From contig JANQBS010000167.1 in the NCBI GenBank assembly GCA_033085395.1, forward strand, positions 26,375 through 90,374: a DNA stretch of 64,000 bases. Reading direction: 5' to 3'. Positions within the stretch are counted from its first letter, which is position 1, and every line of letters starts with the position of its first letter. Positions 42,522-53,734 of the stretch are shown here, piece after piece. The notes below the pieces were generated by a model that worked only from the letters and a program-made list of their open reading frames with translations, had not been told where the DNA came from and did no database searches. Made by a program: the position numbers and the translations under genes. This stretch comes from Xanthoparmelia taractica. Its lineage: Eukaryota > Ascomycota > Lecanoromycetes > Lecanorales > Parmeliaceae.

Positions 42522-45363
42522 ATGGACCAAGCAGCCTCCCAACAGGCTGGCAAGCATAGAGCTTCAGTGTCTCCCACCAGCTCGACAGGCCGGCAGCTAC
42601 AGCCGTCCCAACCACAGTCTTCACCAAATGCAACGACCGCTGCCCTCCCAACCGCTGTTCCATCCCATCAAGATAGTGCACAGTCACAGAACCCGTCCAA
42701 GGTAGCCATACCTCGCCTACATCGCAATAGCGATGACCAGTCTCTCTCCAAAGCAACTACTGGAGCGGACAAGAATCGTGTCGCTCATGCATGTGAGCCG
42801 TGCAGGCGGAGGAAGACTAAGTGTAGCGGAGAACGTCCGATTTGCCAGCATTGCGAAGACTTCAAGCTCCCATGTGTGTACGCAGATGGCAAACGAGATA
42901 GAACCAAAAGGTGAGTGCTCGTTGAAAGCCTTTTCCTTTCTGACTGACATCCGTGACCATAGACAACTTGGTAATCTGGCTGGCAGGCTCGAAGAATACG
43001 AGCAGCTTCTCGAAGAGCTCAGCCTGCGTGCCGGATTCCAAGACCAAGCCTTGATTCGAAGAACATTGGACAGAGTAATATGTTCGGACTGCATGAAAAA
43101 CCCTCCGCTGACCCCCCCAGGAGCCATCTCCCGAGGACGTTGATGAATCAGTAACCAGCAGTGGCAAAAAGTCGGGTTTTTACCGAGAGCCGGCCGGGGA
43201 GTACAAGGCTAGCGCTCGAGCTGGTTCTACCGATTCGTTAGATTGCATCGACGAGGACTATAATCGAAACCCGGCAGCCCGTGCCACAGGATATCATGGG
43301 AAGAATTCGGATGTGACTTGGATGCAGCGGCTCAAGCGACCGACTGCACAGGATTCTGAGGAGGATGGAGATGACGATCATGAACAGGGAGACTCGTCGC
43401 TCATTGGGCAGGCATCGCCAACTTTTGACAAGGATGGGCCTGGTTCAGGTTTCACTCCTATCAGTGAATCAAGCTATCATTGCGACGACTTGACCTTGAC
43501 TCTTCCTGATCCCGTTGACCCGTTCGAAGTACCACCACAGGCAACAGCAAACATGCTATTCCAGAGCTATCTAGAAACGGTTCATCCTGCATTTCCAATC
43601 ATCGGGACGAATACTTTCATTAGCCAGTACCAAGCATTCCAACTCAGTCAGAACCAATCGAAAATCAACCATAATTGGCTAGCCATCCTAAATCTGATTT
43701 TTGCCATCGGTGCTAAGTATTCGCATCTCATCCAAGCCGAGTGGAGTGGCGACGAGATAGATCACTTGGTCTACTTCACTCGTGCTCGGATGCTCGGGTT
43801 CAATTCCGACGCTATACTCGGCCACGCTGAGTTGCAGAAAGTACAGATTACGGGTCTTATGTCTTTCTATTTAATGGCTCTGAACCAGATCAACAGGTCA
43901 GTCGTAGTCTGAAAGCAATGAGATCGCTGTGTCTGACACCACCTAGGTCCTGGGCAATTAGTGGCATCGCCATCAGGCACGCTTCCACCCTGGGCCTCAA
44001 CCTACGAAACGATTGCAAGGATGTTCCGGAAACTTCGAAAGAGATTAGATACCGTGTCTGGTGGGCATTGTGCAGTCTTGAACGTATACTGGCCGTGATG
44101 ACCGGGCGTCCCACGTCTTTCTCGGAGACCGACTGTACTGCACCGGCGCCGCTCCCTTTTGAAGAGGATTCCTTTTCCGGAAATAATGCACCTAGTCCCC
44201 AAAACATTGTACGCTTCCGGCGTTTGTCCAGTCAAGAGTCGCGACAGAATGACGGCGCAATATCTACACCATCCTCAACCGGCTACTCGTCCAAGCTCAA
44301 AATGTCCCCAGTTGATTCAGTCTCACCAGCATCGCAAGAGAGAAAGCAAATAGTGCCTCCTTGCAACGCACTTTACTTTACTTACCACACAGAGTTGTGC
44401 AACTTTACCAACAAGGTCCTCAACCGCCTTTACCGTGCCGATGCTATGTCAAAGTGCTGGGCCGATGTTCAAAGCAGCATTGCCACCCTGAACTCGAAAC
44501 TCGAGAAGTGGCGAGCCAAATTACCCAACGTGTTTGATTTTACCAAGAGGCAAAGAGATCAACAATTTGTGCGTCAGCGGATGAGCCTCGGTTTCTTCTA
44601 TTACAGCACCTCGGCAATCATCAACCGGCCCTGTCTTTGTCGGATCGACCAAAAGATTCCAAATCAATCAGTCAAAGCTAAAGACTTCAACCGCGAGACT
44701 GCAATGAAGTGCGTGCATGCGGCGCGAGACATGCTAGTGATGTTGCCACAAGAGCCAAATGCCGTCGGTCTCTACACAGTCGCCCCTTGGTGGTGCCTTG
44801 TGCATTTCTTTATGCAGGCCGCCACTGTCCTCATGCTCGAGCTCTCTTTCCGTTCGTACCACATGCCCAATGAAGTTGAAGAAATCTTCGACTCGGCGAA
44901 GAAGGCAGTAGAGTGGCTACGAAGCCTTTCGGAAGATGATGAAGCGGCGAAGCGGGCTTGGTCTCTGTGCGATGAAGCGTTGCGCAAAGTCGCCCCAAAG
45001 GTTGGAAGAAGCCCAGCTGAAGTTTCGAACTACCAAGGCGTCTCGGACCACCAGGGACATGCAGTGGATCAGGCGCAGGGCATGGACGGCACCCCATTTA
45101 CACAGGGATCGGCTACATCGAGCACATATTTGCCGCAATACGACTACGCGAGCTTAGCACCGTTTCAACCGCCCATGTTCTCGCACTATGACCAATTCCT
45201 TCCATATGACCAGGTACCAGCAACTTCGGCTCCCGGCCCCTACAGTGACTTGTTTCCCACGGCCCTCGACATGGATACCATGCAATATGACGGCCAAGAT
45301 CCTGCCGAGTTCCTCAACGAGCAGAACCAACAACAATGGTTCCCCGGCGGCGGTGGTGGTTGA
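42522..45363 (+). CDS. Zn2Cys6 transcription factor with fungal_trans domain
   Basis: Four exons: 42522-42910, 42963-43074, 43121-43896 and 43947-45363, all phases consistent, 897 aa. The DNA-binding cluster is CEPCRRRKTKCSGERPICQH followed by CEDFKLPC (Cys 91, 94, 101, 108, 111, 118). A coiled-coil dimerisation segment follows (LGNLAGRLEEYEQLLEELSL). The regulatory fungal_trans domain starts near ANMLFQSYLETVHPAFPIIG and includes SWAISGIAIRHASTLGLNLR and RVWWALCSLERILAVMTGRP. The C-terminus is Gln/Gly/Tyr-rich, a possible activation region. Such proteins bind CGG half-sites as dimers. Target genes are not evident from neighbours; this is not part of a visible cluster. Confidence 0.9.
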
Positions 45364-46887
45364 GTTGACTTGATGTTCTACACATTCGTTTCTTGAGCGC
45401 TACAGCCTTCGCTCATAGTGTGCTCTTTCTAGAGATACCTTTGCCTTGTGCTCCATATTCCTTGTTATCAAAAAGGCCACGGGCTTGGTGAGGTGCAATT
45501 CATAGCTTAGATAGGAGGCACTAGCTTCCGCGATGGCATTCGCATATGTAACCAGTATCCTTTCACATAAGGGGCAAAAAATAACCCCACTCTTCATTGC
45601 TTCAGTGCTCATCCGCACAATGTATGTTCAGCGACTTCCACCCAAACCCGTCGACATGTAACTCCTATCCATCCTCGCTCACCACCAAACGACCGCAGCA
45701 AAAGGGACTTCACCAGTTCCTCATTCTCCTCTTTATCCAACTCGTAGCACGAATTTCACCGATCCGTCACATTCAGCTCCCACTTCGGACAATGCACTCG
45801 CATCCGGTACCTCGGCGCCTTACCGTTGAGACAGTAACAACGTACTATGTAGCGCACTGGAGCGCCCTGAGCGTCGGCTCCGTGCCGCGCAAAGAGATTC
45901 GTTGCAGAGATTCGCAGTAGCGGTCTTGGGGACTGCACCACTGAGAACGAGAAGTGGGGGTACGCAGCTGAGCGATGTATATGCAAGTCACGAAGAAGAG
46001 AAGACGGTTTCGGTTGATACGATGGTGTGTTGGGGTGTGTTCCCACAATTCGCATCCGCAATCGATCGAGATGGTCATGACTGACTGACTGGTCAGATTT
46101 CCTTTTAGCCTGTAATCGTCATCATGGATCTGGCTATCGATCCTGTTATGAATAGGAGGCGGTTCCTCCAATTCTGTGTATTTTACCGTGATGGTGGTCG
46201 ATGAGATGCAGACGGGCAACTGCGGTGGCGATCATGAAAGTGACTGCGTCGGTGGATGGGGGTGCTGCGACGAGTGGTGTGGTGTGACGATGGCTGAATG
46301 GACGGGTCTTTGGCTTGGCGGATGAGGTGGTCACTGTGTCGGGTACCACGGCGAGAAGGGTGAATGCGGTTTTTGGCGAGGTCTTCTGAGATCCAGACTC
46401 GTCCGTTGCCGACGAGTTCTGCTTAAGGTTGCGACACCTTTTCGATGCAGTTAAGGGAGGCCTGTTGTTCCAAGCTTTGGTGTTCGAATAGCTCGAGGGG
46501 GCATTTGCGTGGTGTTTTTCAAGGGTGTGTGCAGTAGTACCTGTTTTGATGGGGTCTTGTTCCGTAAATAGTCGCGGTGAAAGTTCTTGTTACAACCAAA
46601 ATGGCTTGGATTGGATGGTGTTTCGTCCTGACGACTGTGGTTAGAGAAACTTCTGCTTTGAAACCTTCCAGACCGCACTGCGGAAGATGCAACACAATGA
46701 TGTCCGTGAGAGATACCATCACTTAGAGCAGCCGAAGAGATCTGGAGATCATCTAAGCGATCCAGGTCGTGAGAGGTGCTGGAGATGAGAGACAGACTGG
46801 CTCACATCAGGATCGACATAGCCAGATCCCAAGCAAAACAGACCTGGCTTTTTGACAAGATCAATATAGACCAACGAAACATCATCA
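45364..46887. other. 1.5 kb without a supportable gene
   Basis: Convergent 3' flanks. Frames up to about 124 codons on both strands overlap each other and lack recognisable content. Confidence 0.5.
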
Positions 46888-47448
46888 TCATCTAGGCTTT
46901 CCCTTCTTATCTCCAGCCTGCGGCTCCACCACCGCATACCTCTCCTCCCCTGCTCTCTCCTCCTCAGATTCCCGAGCACTCCACCTCCTCTCTGCCTCTT
47001 TCTCCTCCTCCGTCTTCCTCCCCGTCAACGACGCAACCCACTTCTCAAACTCCACCTCCTCAGCCTCCACGCCCCTCTCCCCCCTCTCCCTCCATTTCCC
47101 ATCCACCCCCCTCCTACTCCCAACCCTCCTTCTAAACTCCTCCATACTCCCAATATCAAATGCCCACAACAACCCCCCTCCCATCATTATGAAGAAACTC
47201 GCAACGTTCATCGTAGCGACGCCGAGCGCCTTGTAGGCTTCCAACCGGCCGTTTATCTTCAACAGAGGCTGTTGGTTGGATGGGTGGTAGAAGTGCGGGA
47301 ATGTGGATCTGTGGCGGAGGGTGAGGGAGCGGTGGGTTAGGAGGGAGGAGAGGGTGAGGAGGGAGGCGCCGGTCAGGAAGATGGCGAGTTGGTTGCGGGA
47401 GCGGGTGGTGGGGGTTGAGGGTGGTTCTGGGATTGCTGGTTTGGACAT
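46888..47448 (-). CDS. AIM11: AIM11-family mitochondrial/membrane protein
   Basis: Single exon, 186 aa. Two hydrophobic helices are separated by a basic loop: LAIFLTGASLLTLSSLLTHR and ATMNVASFFIMMGGGLLWAF. The connecting HFYHPSNQQ and the sequence LEAYKALGVATMN plus DIGSMEEFRRRV match fungal AIM11 (altered inheritance of mitochondria 11). The charged C-terminal half is Glu/Arg-rich (EEEKEAERRWSARESEEERA) and probably helical. The molecular role is unknown; the yeast name comes from a mitochondrial-inheritance phenotype. Confidence 0.85.
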   Translation of the reverse strand: MSKPAIPEPPSTPTTRSRNQLAIFLTGASLLTLSSLLTHRSLTLRHRSTFPHFYHPSNQQPLLKINGRLEAYKALGVATMNVASFFIMMGGGLLWAFDIGSMEEFRRRVGSRRGVDGKWRERGERGVEAEEVEFEKWVASLTGRKTEEEKEAERRWSARESEEERAGEERYAVVEPQAGDKKGKPR

Positions 47449-48483
47449 TGTGGATTGGAGTGGAGTCGTTGCAGGAGTGCCATGAGCGAGCTTTCAAGTC
47501 ACAATGGATGGTTTGAGGTGTGCATCGTCGAGGATTGGGAAATTTAGCCTTACGCCAAAGATCCTGACTTAGTTCTCGAGAACCATAAGCTGTTGTGGTG
47601 ACGCGGTTCCTTTTATCCCGATGATAGTTGATTGCTATGGCATCTAAGCCTTCGGTCTTTTACTCGAGCGGGCAATCGATATCTAGGACGCTCTCGGCCG
47701 CTGGGGTTTAGGAGCTGGGGTACTTTTCTCGACGCGTTTAGACCAAGGTACACCCACATACGCGTCTGAAAAGCTCTACCGCAACACCTTTGACGACGAC
47801 AATCAGATATAAGGTAATCTATACGAATACAGCTGCTACCCGGGGCTCTTTGCTACGTTCAACATAAGGCAAGACTAGAGATATTACTCAAGACTCAACT
47901 TGGAATAGATTATCATTGAATTGAAAATTGTGATATTTGACTTTAGTTGTCGGCTATTAATAGATATCTTCAAGCCTTTTGTCCAGCGAACAACTAGGTG
48001 ACTAATCGAGATATAGTGGTAGCGCATCAGACTTCTATCCTGATATCTGGAGGCTGCGGCTGCGAGCCCCGCCGTGAGTGGTTTTTAATATTTTTGGCAT
48101 TATGTTCCCTTGAAGTAGGATCATCGAGGGGGCGATGGATGAATCTTTCCTAGAAAGATGGTGGGTTTTGATTCTGACTGCGCAGATTTGAGAGTCTCTA
48201 TCCCTCGGCTGCTTCGATCGCTCAACCTACACTGTCAGGATACATTTCAGTTGTGACGCAAGTTTTACCCAACCTTCTCTCAGCCTGGTGAGCCACGTCT
48301 TTCTTGCTATATTACCTAAATTCTATGGGTTGTCTTATATGGCCTGTGGGGTTCTTCATCCATCCTACACATCACTCAACCTGAGAGTTGCCACAAGGGA
48401 GAAAAAGACAAGACTTTATGTTCAAACATATCATTGTTGATATGGAATGAATCCAAGAAAGCTGCCATTCAGATCGAATTATA
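47449..48483. other. 1 kb intergenic holding a tRNA-like relic
   Basis: No protein gene seen. It contains the tRNA-like sequence at 48000-48080; the rest is AT-rich. Confidence 0.5.
48000..48080 (+). tRNA. degenerate tRNA-Arg(UCU)-like sequence
   Basis: AGTGGTAGCGC (D-arm end), an anticodon arm TCAGA-CTTCTAT-CCTGA with anticodon TCT and four of five stem pairs, and a T-arm-like GCGGCTGCGAGCCCCGC. An acceptor pair GACTAAT/GTGAGTG gives about five of seven positions counting a wobble. A T-run follows, as in a Pol III terminator. The D-stem is mutated, the T-loop reads TGCGAGC instead of TTCGAGC, and the variable region is about 7 nt too long. It is most likely a tRNA pseudogene. Confidence 0.4.
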
Positions 48484-49225
48484 TCAACCCAGATACCTAT
48501 CACTCTGCAAGAAAGCTTTCACGTTAGGCCTTGCCTCCACCGCATCCACCAGCTCCGCCAACTTAGGGTAATCCTTCAACCCATTTCTCCCCTCCTGCGT
48601 CAAACCCTCATCATGGCAGATCTGATAAAGCACCAAATCCGCATACGTGATATCCTTCCCAGTGACGTACGGCCCCACTGTCGATAGCTCATGTGTTCTC
48701 AAATGCGTCTCCAGAGCGTTCAGGAACCTCGGTCGAACTGTCCTCTGATGCTCAGGATAAGTTTCCTCCTTGTTATCTGCGAAGAAGGCTTGGATGAAGA
48801 GAGAGCGCCCTGGTTATGTTCAGCGATTTTCTCTCGTAAAAGAGCCAAGGTCACATACAGTCAATGACAATATCACACATGGCATCAGCCCAGTACTTCT
48901 CCTCCTCCGTCTCCCCATCATAACGCCCCAGCTGTCTAGCAAAATGCCTGAGAATGGCATAGCTCTGTGTCAGAATACGCCCGTTCAACTCAATGACGGG
49001 GACGTTGGCCGTCGGGTTCATCTGCGCGATGCGAGTCTGTTTGTACTCTGGGTACTCTTCGAAGCTGTAGCGCGTGTCATCGTAGGCGATGCCGGCATCT
49101 TCCCACATGAGACGAACGACCTGCCCACGGCCTCGGGATTGGAAATCGAAATAATGGATGTTTGGGACGCCTCCGATGGCTTTGTTGACGGCAGACTCTG
49201 TGCCACAACGCTTGGTGGTAGGCAT
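48484..49225 (-). CDS. glutathione S-transferase
   Basis: Two exons, 48859-49225 and 48484-48809, joined in phase 1, give 230 aa from MPTTKRCG. The N-terminal thioredoxin-fold domain has IHYFDFQSRGRGQVVRLMWE (the Tyr near the start is the probable catalytic residue), NPTANVPVIELNG with the cis-Pro, and LTQSYAILRHFARQLG supplying the glutathione-binding Ser. The helical C-terminal domain includes WADAMCDIVIDW|RSLFIQAFF, GKDITYADLVLYQI (N-capping S/T-x-x-D motif) and a Leu-rich end. The Tyr-type layout suggests a sigma/alpha-mu-like class rather than the Ure2-like class common in fungi. It conjugates glutathione to electrophiles in detoxification. A longer frame upstream (to 49315) is a leader. 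Confidence 0.92.
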
Positions 49226-49764
49226 TTTGAGGGTGTGCAGTTTCGTATAGAAGAGAATGGTGAGTACTGTACAACCAAACGAGCAATGGTTGGAGCAAAG
49301 ACGGAGAAAAATCATGAATAGTTAGCCATCCGGTATTTTGCTCTTGTAAACCCCACACAAAGCGCTCAGTTGGGTTTGATGTAGGCGAGGCATAACTGTG
49401 ATGTCAGCAGAAAAGCCCATCTCTACGAAGTACGGTCAAGCGGAAAGTTAGAGAGCAGAATGATAAAAAGATTGGAGGAAAGTTTGAGAGAAAGAAGTAC
49501 GAGATGCGTAGCTCCTGGCTTACATAAAGCGCAGATCTACCTCCATTCTTGGGCCATGAGGGTCTGGACCTTGTGATGAAAGTTTGTGATGAAGAAGAGA
49601 AGGATAAAGATGTACTAGACATGTCACGGAGCGGGCGTTGTGGCAGACGGACCTAACCCAACTTAGAGCTGTCTATTTCACATCAGGAGAATCTATCCAA
49701 CCTCTAAGCAGACAGACTGCAGCTACCTATCCAACAGTTCGGAGAGCATGCGAAAATACCGGGC
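49226..49764. other. 0.5 kb intergenic
   Basis: Upstream of the GST gene and downstream of the ATPase gene. No gene seen. Confidence 0.5.
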
Positions 49765-51503
49765 CTAAGTCGCGAGGATGCTCTTTCCTCCATCCGTTGT
49801 CAATCTATCTCTGACGAGCACCTTGATGTATTGCATACCAAGTTTCACCATTCTTGGGCTCTTGTCGCCATCCTGGTGATCTTCGACCCAAAGCATGGCA
49901 GAGGGTGAGAAGATCAAAGCTTCGCCGGTGTTGAGTTTCACGATTCGCTGGAAGTTCTCCTGCGCGCCTCCTTTGGACCCCTCACCGTCGCTGGACACTG
50001 CGGCAAGGTGCGATTTAAGCGCTTCATGCCACGCTGGCGAGTTGAAGTGGTGTACTATCGTCATCGAACTTAGGTCAAGAAGACTGGGCGATATCGTTGG
50101 CTCTTGGGTCGCGATGATAACCCGAGTGGCTAAATGACGTTGCTGGCGGATCACTGATAGGAGACTCTCGGTGAAGGCTGAGCTCGAATCCGTCCCAGTC
50201 ATGAACTAAAAGCGATCAGTGCCACGCATCTTGCTTGGCGCATAGAGGAGTTCCTTACTTTATGTGCCTCATCAAGCGCCACAATACGTCCGATTTTTCC
50301 CCTGTCCTCTAAGAAGATGGCGAGGCAAATGTTAAACAAAGCACATGCTGCGCTTTCATCGACGAACGGGCAACTCAAGTCAACAATAGTCAGACTCCCA
50401 GATTGGAAAGCCCAGATGCCTGCTTTCGCGATTTTTGCCCTCTCTCGTGCATCATCCTCGTTGATCCATTTGATTCCCTGTCGCGGGTACATGAAGCTCT
50501 CAAGGAGCTGAAGACGTGTAGAGAGCATGGCTCGTTGGCCCTCGTTGAATTTTTCTAACGCTAGTTTGTCTTTGAAGTCCTGGTAGTTCAGACCTGCGGT
50601 ATACTGGTTCCTCATGGCCATTGACCTAAGGATTCTGCATACGCTCTGTCCAATTGTCAGTTTACCGCCTAACTGACATGGCCCTATTCCCTCACTCACC
50701 TCCATGTATAGGGAAATCTTCCCTTCTTTCTCGTCAACAGCCATGAGCTTCATCATGCGTTCAATGTTCAGGTGCTTCTCTTCGAGTAGTAGCGGGGCTA
50801 CTATTGGCTTGGGTGCATTCCTAGGCAGTTTTGACATGTTCTCATACACTCTCTTCATACGATAGAAATTGCTTGGCGATACCAGGATCCTCACTGGAGT
50901 ATCTGTGGTTATCAAGTATGCTGCTTCGCAGATTTGGCTTGCCGAGATTCCTGTGAACTTATCGTAATGGAAAACCATCCCAGCCAGGGGACTTGGGAGT
51001 TTCCCCAGTCTAGAAGGCTTCAAGGCGGCCTCTAGCATGCACGACAAGGTATGGGACTTTCCACTTCCTTGAGAGCCGCAGATGAAAGCAGACCATGGAG
51101 CACTGATGTTGACAAATAGCCGACTATCGCCCGTCTTCGTCGCGAAGGGCTGGCCGTTCTGGCTTATCGCAACGCTGGACTTGTCTGAATCTATAGGCTG
51201 GATGTCGTCTGTGTTCTGCTGATCATGGCCGCCGAATATTTTGAGGACCTTGGCAAGGAAGCTATATTGGTACAGCTTGACTGGGGTCAGAGATGTGTTG
51301 GGTTGTGTACCATTGATAGATCTTTGCTTATCCTTTCCCCCTTTTTCTAAATCCAATACACTTTTCAATATATCCGCTGAGAAGAGCGGCGTTGTCTCGA
51401 TTTCTTGTTGATGGGCGTTGTTCTGTCGGTCAGCTGCGCGCGATGAACTTGATACTAGACTCTCGTGATACTTGCGATCAGAGTCCCATTCGCTGGTAGC
51501 CAT
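49765..51503 (-). CDS. HerA/FtsK-like P-loop ATPase, fungal
   Basis: Exons 50259-51503 and 49765-50205 join in phase 0; from the ATG at 51503 this is 561 aa. Walker A is FICGSQGSGKSHTLSCML (about 142-150). Walker B is RIVALDEAHK, directly at the exon junction. After the intron, FMTGTDSSSAFTESLLSVIR is followed by QQRHLATRVIIATQEPTIS, a sensor-like segment typical of HerA/VirB4-FtsK ATPases. Between the motifs lies a long helical insertion. In prokaryotes such ATPases move DNA or proteins; in fungi the role of this conserved group is unknown to me. An in-frame upstream exon (51719-51854, joined at acceptor 51526) would extend it to 614 aa with a very acidic N-terminus; see the separate entry. 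Confidence 0.85.
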
Positions 51504-51718
51504 TCTGGGAATTGCGGACGTGAATCCTGATTATGATCAGAATCTGAGGTCAGAGGCCAACAGAATTGCGGAATATATGCTTCTCCAAACAAAGGAATGC
51601 AAATATGCATGGGCAAATAACCCTAGGCTTCGTGCATGAAAGGACGGTCAAAGATTGGCAGCGCATGGGAGCTCCCTGAAGGTTCCAGACGCGTCAAACA
51701 TTTTCAGTCTTCACATAC

Positions 51719-51854
51719 CGTTGTCGCCTCCAAGATGCGTCCGGTCCATGTCATCCATAACAGCATCCACCTCCTCAGAAGACTCGTCCTCGTAAGAAGA
51801 GCCAGAGTCTTCAGAAGAGTCAGAAGACGGCGTCGAGGAATCGTCGTCTGCCAT
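51719..51854 (-). other. candidate acidic first exon of the HerA-like ATPase gene
   Basis: Minus-strand ATG followed by MADDDSSTPSSDSSEDSGSS and YEDESSEEVDAVMDDMD, ending in phase 1 at a gtatgt donor. Splicing to an acceptor ...ataatcag before 51526 adds GFTSAIPR and continues in frame into the ATG at 51503. The phase fits exactly. The intron would be 192 nt, longer than most here. Confidence 0.5.
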
Positions 51855-52299
51855 CGCCGTGGCGAGGGTCGAACACCCAGGATTCTGACATTAGAGAAAC
51901 GAGTGTCCGTGGATGCACGCCATTGATCCGGCTGACCTTTGGCCTGGGCGAGCGTTCGCTTCTGTTTCGATCGCAGGAGAGTTCAAGGCTCTGAAACTAT
52001 ATTAGTGCAATGGGGTGCAGTGTCTATGACTGGGTACACAGGTTCTTTGTAAGCGAGGACCCCGCAACGCTAAGGTCCTGTGTGTTGAAGGATGAGGGGC
52101 TTGCTCTCAGATTAGCTGCATATCACGTTTTGAAAATGATGGAAATTAGCAATGACGTGGGCATTAGCAATCATAGCCGCTGCAGTGTATCTAGTGATGC
52201 GTCTGAAATACCAGAGGAGAGCCTCAGTAACCATGTTTGTCTATCCTGCCTGGTCTTTATTGAGACCGAGCTCCCAGTCAGCCTTCATCCCCTACACCC

Positions 52300-52720
52300 T
52301 AAGGCATCTGGCTCCCAAGAGCCACCGATTCACATTGCAAGATCTGTTCGATCGTCCACGGTCTTTGGACAACTTTCTCTTGTCTGGCCTGTAGATCCTT
52401 GAGGACCCGTAGTACTGCTCAGATCCCTTGTTCATCCTGTTCGAGCCTGCCAAGGGTCGAATAATCAATGAGAATGCTGACAGGCCTGGACGACTCGGCG
52501 TTCTCATACTTTGGGAGAGTCCATACAGCTCGAACAACTGGAAGAGCCCCGGATGCAGCATACATCGAGGGCGTTGATCCCTTTACCGTTGATGTTTAGG
52601 GGATCGAATGACAAAGCGACTGAGAGCAGTCTCGAGGGAAGGCGGTTTGCTGCGATGCAGCCCCGTTTGTTGACACAGTAGGCGGGTATATGAGATCGAC
52701 AGTGCAAAGCTTTAAGGGTG
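52300..52720 (-). pseudogene. possible Cys-rich/ankyrin-like remnant
   Basis: Minus strand: CSCHQCNRGITLKALHCRSH then YCVNKRGC give a C-x2-C...C/H pattern reminiscent of a degenerate zinc module. This runs into DPLNINGKGINALD, and after a one-frame shift YAASGALPVVRAVWTLP and SRPVSILIDYSTLGRLEQDE. The second part has the spacing of ankyrin repeats (N-x-x-G...AL-x-AASG...VV). Frame changes and stops suggest decay. Family assignment is weak. Confidence 0.3.
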
Positions 52721-52886
52721 ATTCCCCGGTTGCATTGGTGGCAAGAGCAGTTGAGTATATCGTGTGTCTTTACACCTGGTGGGGAAGGGGCGACCGGTAC
52801 CAGTTCAGAATCTGGGCGACATTGGTCCTAGCGTTCCTTGGAGTTCGTAGATCCGCCTTATGTAGGTAATTCGCTGTGTAGATTCG

Positions 52887-53120
52887 TTAGACATGTTCAC
52901 ATGTCTTCTTCAGGACCTTACTCACAATCGCTTCGACCTTTTCTCGCTCCTCGCTCTCAAGAGGCTTCCTCATCACCTGTCCTAAAAGTGCGCAAGAATC
53001 ACCGTAAGCCCGGATAGCATCCACATAGTTTCCACGGTCATCAAAGAAGACAGCATTCTTGGCTTTGTGGAGAGCTTCTTTTAGTATGCCTTTCTTAGAG
53101 TCATGAGTAGAGTAAGCCAT
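52887..53120 (-). CDS. MIT-domain protein, short or truncated
   Basis: From the ATG at 53120 the frame gives 77 aa. ILKEALHKAKNAVFFDDRGN, YVDAIRAYGDSCALLGQVM and ESEEREKVEAI form the three-helix MIT domain, which binds ESCRT-III C-termini in endosomal sorting. At KVEAI the next bases are gtgagtaag, a strong donor, so the stop after CEHV may be intronic. The expected continuation (RRIYELQG) is present about 70-90 nt downstream but not in a phase that this donor can join. Intact fungal MIT proteins are far longer. It is therefore either the first exon of a gene I cannot resolve or a truncated copy. Confidence 0.5.
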   Translation of the reverse strand: MAYSTHDSKKGILKEALHKAKNAVFFDDRGNYVDAIRAYGDSCALLGQVMRKPLESEEREKVEAIVSKVLKKTCEHV

Positions 53121-53294
53121 TGTGATTCCAGTAGCTGTCGAAGGCTGCCTGAAAGAAGAGAACGCACAATACACAAAAGACAGAGGATACGAGAAGATGG
53201 AGTAATCTTAAGTAGGACGCCGAGTGACTGACAGGCTCAAGGTAATGCAGCTTGACCCTCTCTCACGCCATAAGGGGTTAATGTGTTGGACCAG

Positions 53295-53720
53295 TCAGCG
53301 CCTATTCGGGCCTGCACAATAAAAGGATGAATGCAGGTAATAAGGAGATTCTGATTCTGGCACAGTTGTCTCAACCTCTGGTGGTGGGGATCTGACCGAA
53401 TTGGGGGCTTTTTCATGCACAGCAACGGGGCGCCTAGAAGCGGCGTAGATATAGCATTGGGGCTCATCACGGCACCTTGCCCTGACTGCGGCGACATTGT
53501 TGCTCTCGCTTCTCTTTCTGAGGAAGCTACGAAGTACGCAAGTCAGAATAATGATCTGGAAAAAGAAACAGAAGCTCTTTCTGACGCGGCTCGGCCATTG
53601 CAGGGATGACAATCTTAGACTTCCCGTCGCATCCTTGCTATGAGGCTCCCGTCGATGCCAGCTCGAACCAATAACATCCCTACCTTTTAACGGTCTTTTC
53701 AATTTGCTGAAGAAAGCCAT
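53295..53720 (-). CDS. hypothetical protein with one membrane segment
   Basis: ATG-initiated 141 aa frame: a basic N-terminus (MAFFSKLKRPLKGRD), a hydrophobic stretch SFCFFFQIIILTCVLRSFL and a Pro/Ser-rich tail with several Cys. It resembles a single-pass membrane protein, but part of it may be 5' leader antisense to YAE1. The ATG is only 14 bp from the divergent YAE1 start. No family recognised. Confidence 0.3.
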   Translation of the reverse strand: MAFFSKLKRPLKGRDVIGSSWHRREPHSKDATGSLRLSSLQWPSRVRKSFCFFFQIIILTCVLRSFLRKRSESNNVAAVRARCRDEPQCYIYAASRRPVAVHEKAPNSVRSPPPEVETTVPESESPYYLHSSFYCAGPNRR

Positions 53721-53734
53721 CACACTGTCACATT

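Noticed and set aside
45756..46219. Overlapping frames of about 100-124 codons between the Zn2Cys6 gene and AIM11
   Set aside because: Mutually overlapping in different phases with no recognisable protein features.
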